Source: Gammaproteobacteria bacterium (lineage in GTDB: Bacteria; Pseudomonadota; Gammaproteobacteria; UBA6429; Thiohalophilaceae). From it: DNA of 8,047 nucleotides. The DNA lies in the NCBI GenBank assembly GCA_029880425.1, contig JAOUOK010000055.1:1-8047 (forward strand), given 5' to 3'. The notes beneath the pieces were generated by a model. The model did no database searches, was not told the DNA's origin, and was given only the letters and a program-made list of their open reading frames with translations. This document shows, piece by piece, positions 6,539 to 8,047 of this stretch. A program made the position numbers and the translations under genes. How positions within the stretch are numbered: position 1 is the stretch's first letter; each line of letters opens with the position of its first letter.

Positions 6539-8047
6539 ATGAAAAAACAGCGATATATAGTCGGATATCTCCTCTTAATTGGGGGGATGATGTTATCGTC
6601 TGCAGGATACGCATCAGCAAGTAAAGAAACTGCTATGCAGAAACCAGCTGCTGCAATACCAGCAACTGCAGCGAAAACTTCAGATGTTAAGAAAGCAAAA
6701 AGTAAGTCAACGGCTGACCATACAAAATTTAAAGAGCTGCAAAAGAACTTTAAAGATGGTCCTGCTGTAACTGAAGCATGTCTTAGTTGCCATACCGAGG
6801 CTGCTAAACAAGTTCACGCGACTAAGCACTGGACCTGGGAGTTTATCAATCCTGCGACCAAGCGGAAATTAGGTAAGAAGCACGTTATCAATAATTTCTG
6901 TACTTCTACCAAAACCAACCAGACTTTTTGTAGTGCATGTCATATTGGTTATGGCTGGAAAGATGACAACTTTGATTTCACCAAGGAAGAGAGTGTCGAT
7001 TGTTTAGCGTGTCATGATACAACCAAGACCTATAAAAAGTATCCTGGTTTATCCGGTCATCCAAACTACAAGGATTACGAGTGGCCACCTAAATCAGGAA
7101 AAATTAAGAAACCAACTGATCTGAAGAAGATTGCGCAGAACGTGGGTAAAACCAGTCGTGATACCTGCGGCGCTTGTCATTTCTACGGTGGTGGTGGTGA
7201 TGCGGTAAAACATGGTGATCTAGATAGTTCATTGAAACAACCTATGAAATATCTTGATGTTCACATGGATGCAGATGGCCTTAACTTCAGTTGTGGTGAA
7301 TGTCACTTAAGTGATTCGCATAAAGTCAGTGGTAGTCGTTATGCGACAACATCTATTGATACCAAAGGTGCAATGGTTCGAGGTAAAGCTGGTGAACGTA
7401 ATCCTACTACCTGTGTAGCTTGTCATGACAATGCACCACACAAAGACTATGCGAAGTTAAATGATCATACTGATAAAATAGCTTGTCAGACTTGTCATAT
7501 TCCTGAGTATGCACGTGGACCGCGTGAAACCAAGATGACATGGGACTGGTCTACAGCGGGTAAACTGGATGAGAAGGGTAAATCAATTAAAACGTTTACC
7601 AGTTCAGGTATGGTTGCCTATGTCAGTAAAAAAGGTGATTTCACTTACGATCGTTATGTAATCCCTGAATATAAATGGTTCAACGGGGAAGTAAAATACA
7701 CGTTGTTTGGCGACAAAGTGGATGGCACTGAAACTGTGAAGATCAATGACTACAGGGGTGAAGCTGGTGATCCAAACGCATTGATCTGGCCATTTAAAGT
7801 GTTCCGAGGCAAACAACCTTTTGATGCAGGTAATCAAACCCTGGCAGTATTCCATACTGCAGGCAACGATGAGAATGCATTCTGGGGTAAGGGTCACTAT
7901 AACTGGGAAAAAGCCCTGAAAGCCGGTATGGCGGCAACGGGTGTTCCCTATAGCGGCAAAATGGGTTTTGTAAAAACCGAAATGAGTTGGCCAATTACTC
8001 ACATGGTTGCACCTAAAGAAGATGCATTATCCTGTGCGCAATGCCAT
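6539..8047 (+). CDS. Octaheme c-type cytochrome, tetrathionate reductase (OTR) family, 3' end missing
   Basis: An open frame of 503 codons starts at ATG 6539 after the ribosome site GGGGA (6527-6531) and runs off the window. A Sec signal peptide (1-27, ending YASA) is followed by an Ala/Lys-rich linker to about residue 60. Eight CXXCH heme sites start at Cys81, 131, 155, 210, 252, 292, 316 and 499; the last ends at the final base. The only other cysteine, Cys121 (NNFCTST), and the pair Asp221-Lys224 in GGGGDAVKHGDLD match by pattern the active-site Cys, Asp and heme-ligating Lys described for Shewanella OTR. That enzyme reduces tetrathionate in the periplasm, and also nitrite and hydroxylamine in vitro. 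The long heme-free stretch (321-498) before heme 8 fits the family. No CX15CH-type motif is seen, which argues against sulfite reductase MccA/SirA. The true substrate is uncertain. Confidence 0.9.
   Translation, partial: MKKQRYIVGYLLLIGGMMLSSAGYASASKETAMQKPAAAIPATAAKTSDVKKAKSKSTADHTKFKELQKNFKDGPAVTEACLSCHTEAAKQVHATKHWTWEFINPATKRKLGKKHVINNFCTSTKTNQTFCSACHIGYGWKDDNFDFTKEESVDCLACHDTTKTYKKYPGLSGHPNYKDYEWPPKSGKIKKPTDLKKIAQNVGKTSRDTCGACHFYGGGGDAVKHGDLDSSLKQPMKYLDVHMDADGLNFSCGECHLSDSHKVSGSRYATTSIDTKGAMVRGKAGERNPTTCVACHDNAPHKDYAKLNDHTDKIACQTCHIPEYARGPRETKMTWDWSTAGKLDEKGKSIKTFTSSGMVAYVSKKGDFTYDRYVIPEYKWFNGEVKYTLFGDKVDGTETVKINDYRGEAGDPNALIWPFKVFRGKQPFDAGNQTLAVFHTAGNDENAFWGKGHYNWEKALKAGMAATGVPYSGKMGFVKTEMSWPITHMVAPKEDALSCAQCH

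Noticed and set aside
6539..6619. Export of the octaheme cytochrome by the nearby Tat system
   Set aside because: The signal peptide (MKKQRYIVGYLLL) has no twin-arginine motif, and c-type cytochromes are exported unfolded by Sec before heme attachment. The closeness of the tat genes is not functional evidence.
7604..8002. 132-codon open frame on the minus strand inside the octaheme cytochrome gene
   Set aside because: The plus-strand frame has a signal peptide and eight heme motifs across the whole region, so this frame is a shadow.
6539..8047. Identity as the octaheme sulfite reductase MccA/SirA
   Set aside because: All eight heme sites are plain CXXCH and no long-spaced CXnCH motif is seen; the Cys and Asp-Lys motifs fit OTR better.

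Overview
The window looks like a chromosomal segment of a gammaproteobacterium with a moderately AT-rich genome. The evidence is the gene order hisA-hisF-hisI-hisE-HIT-tatA-tatB-tatC, with hisI and hisE as separate genes (they are fused in enterics), and a TatC that follows the E. coli protein closely. A periplasmic octaheme cytochrome of the tetrathionate reductase family and a PilZ-like protein suggest a free-living or sediment bacterium with anaerobic or sulfur-linked respiration. The species cannot be read from the sequence.

Layout. Positions 1-1589 (+) hold the end of a histidine operon: the last 32 codons of hisA, then complete hisF, hisI and hisE, with gaps of 2, 3 and 6 nt. Together they carry the central ring-forming and early PRPP-ATP steps of histidine synthesis. 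A HINT-type HIT hydrolase follows at 1605-1943. After a 60-nt AT-rich gap with a possible promoter come tatA, tatB and tatC (2004-3624), the complete twin-arginine translocase. A strong 10-bp hairpin lies between tatA and tatB and may help set the TatA:TatBC ratio. A convergent gene (3701-5416, -) encodes a 571-residue PilZ-like protein of unknown role, starting with GTG.

Positions 5417-5918 are a roughly 500-nt divergent intergenic region. Its right end has a perfect FNR-type box (TTGAT-N4-ATCAA, 5814-5827), spaced like a class II activator site from a TATAAG -10 element, and a perfect 9-bp dyad across the predicted start of transcription. This promoter should drive a two-gene unit. The first gene encodes a membrane-anchored DUF302 protein (5919-6461) whose Gly-rich C-terminal tail ends in cysteine. 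The second encodes an octaheme c-type cytochrome of the octaheme tetrathionate reductase (OTR) type (6539 to the window end). The window stops exactly at the histidine of the eighth CXXCH motif, so the C-terminus is missing.

The most interesting part is this right-hand unit. It pairs an anaerobically controlled OTR-like enzyme with a small anchored protein whose Gly-rich, Cys-terminated tail recalls the swinging arm of sulfur carriers such as SoxY. That functional link is inference only.
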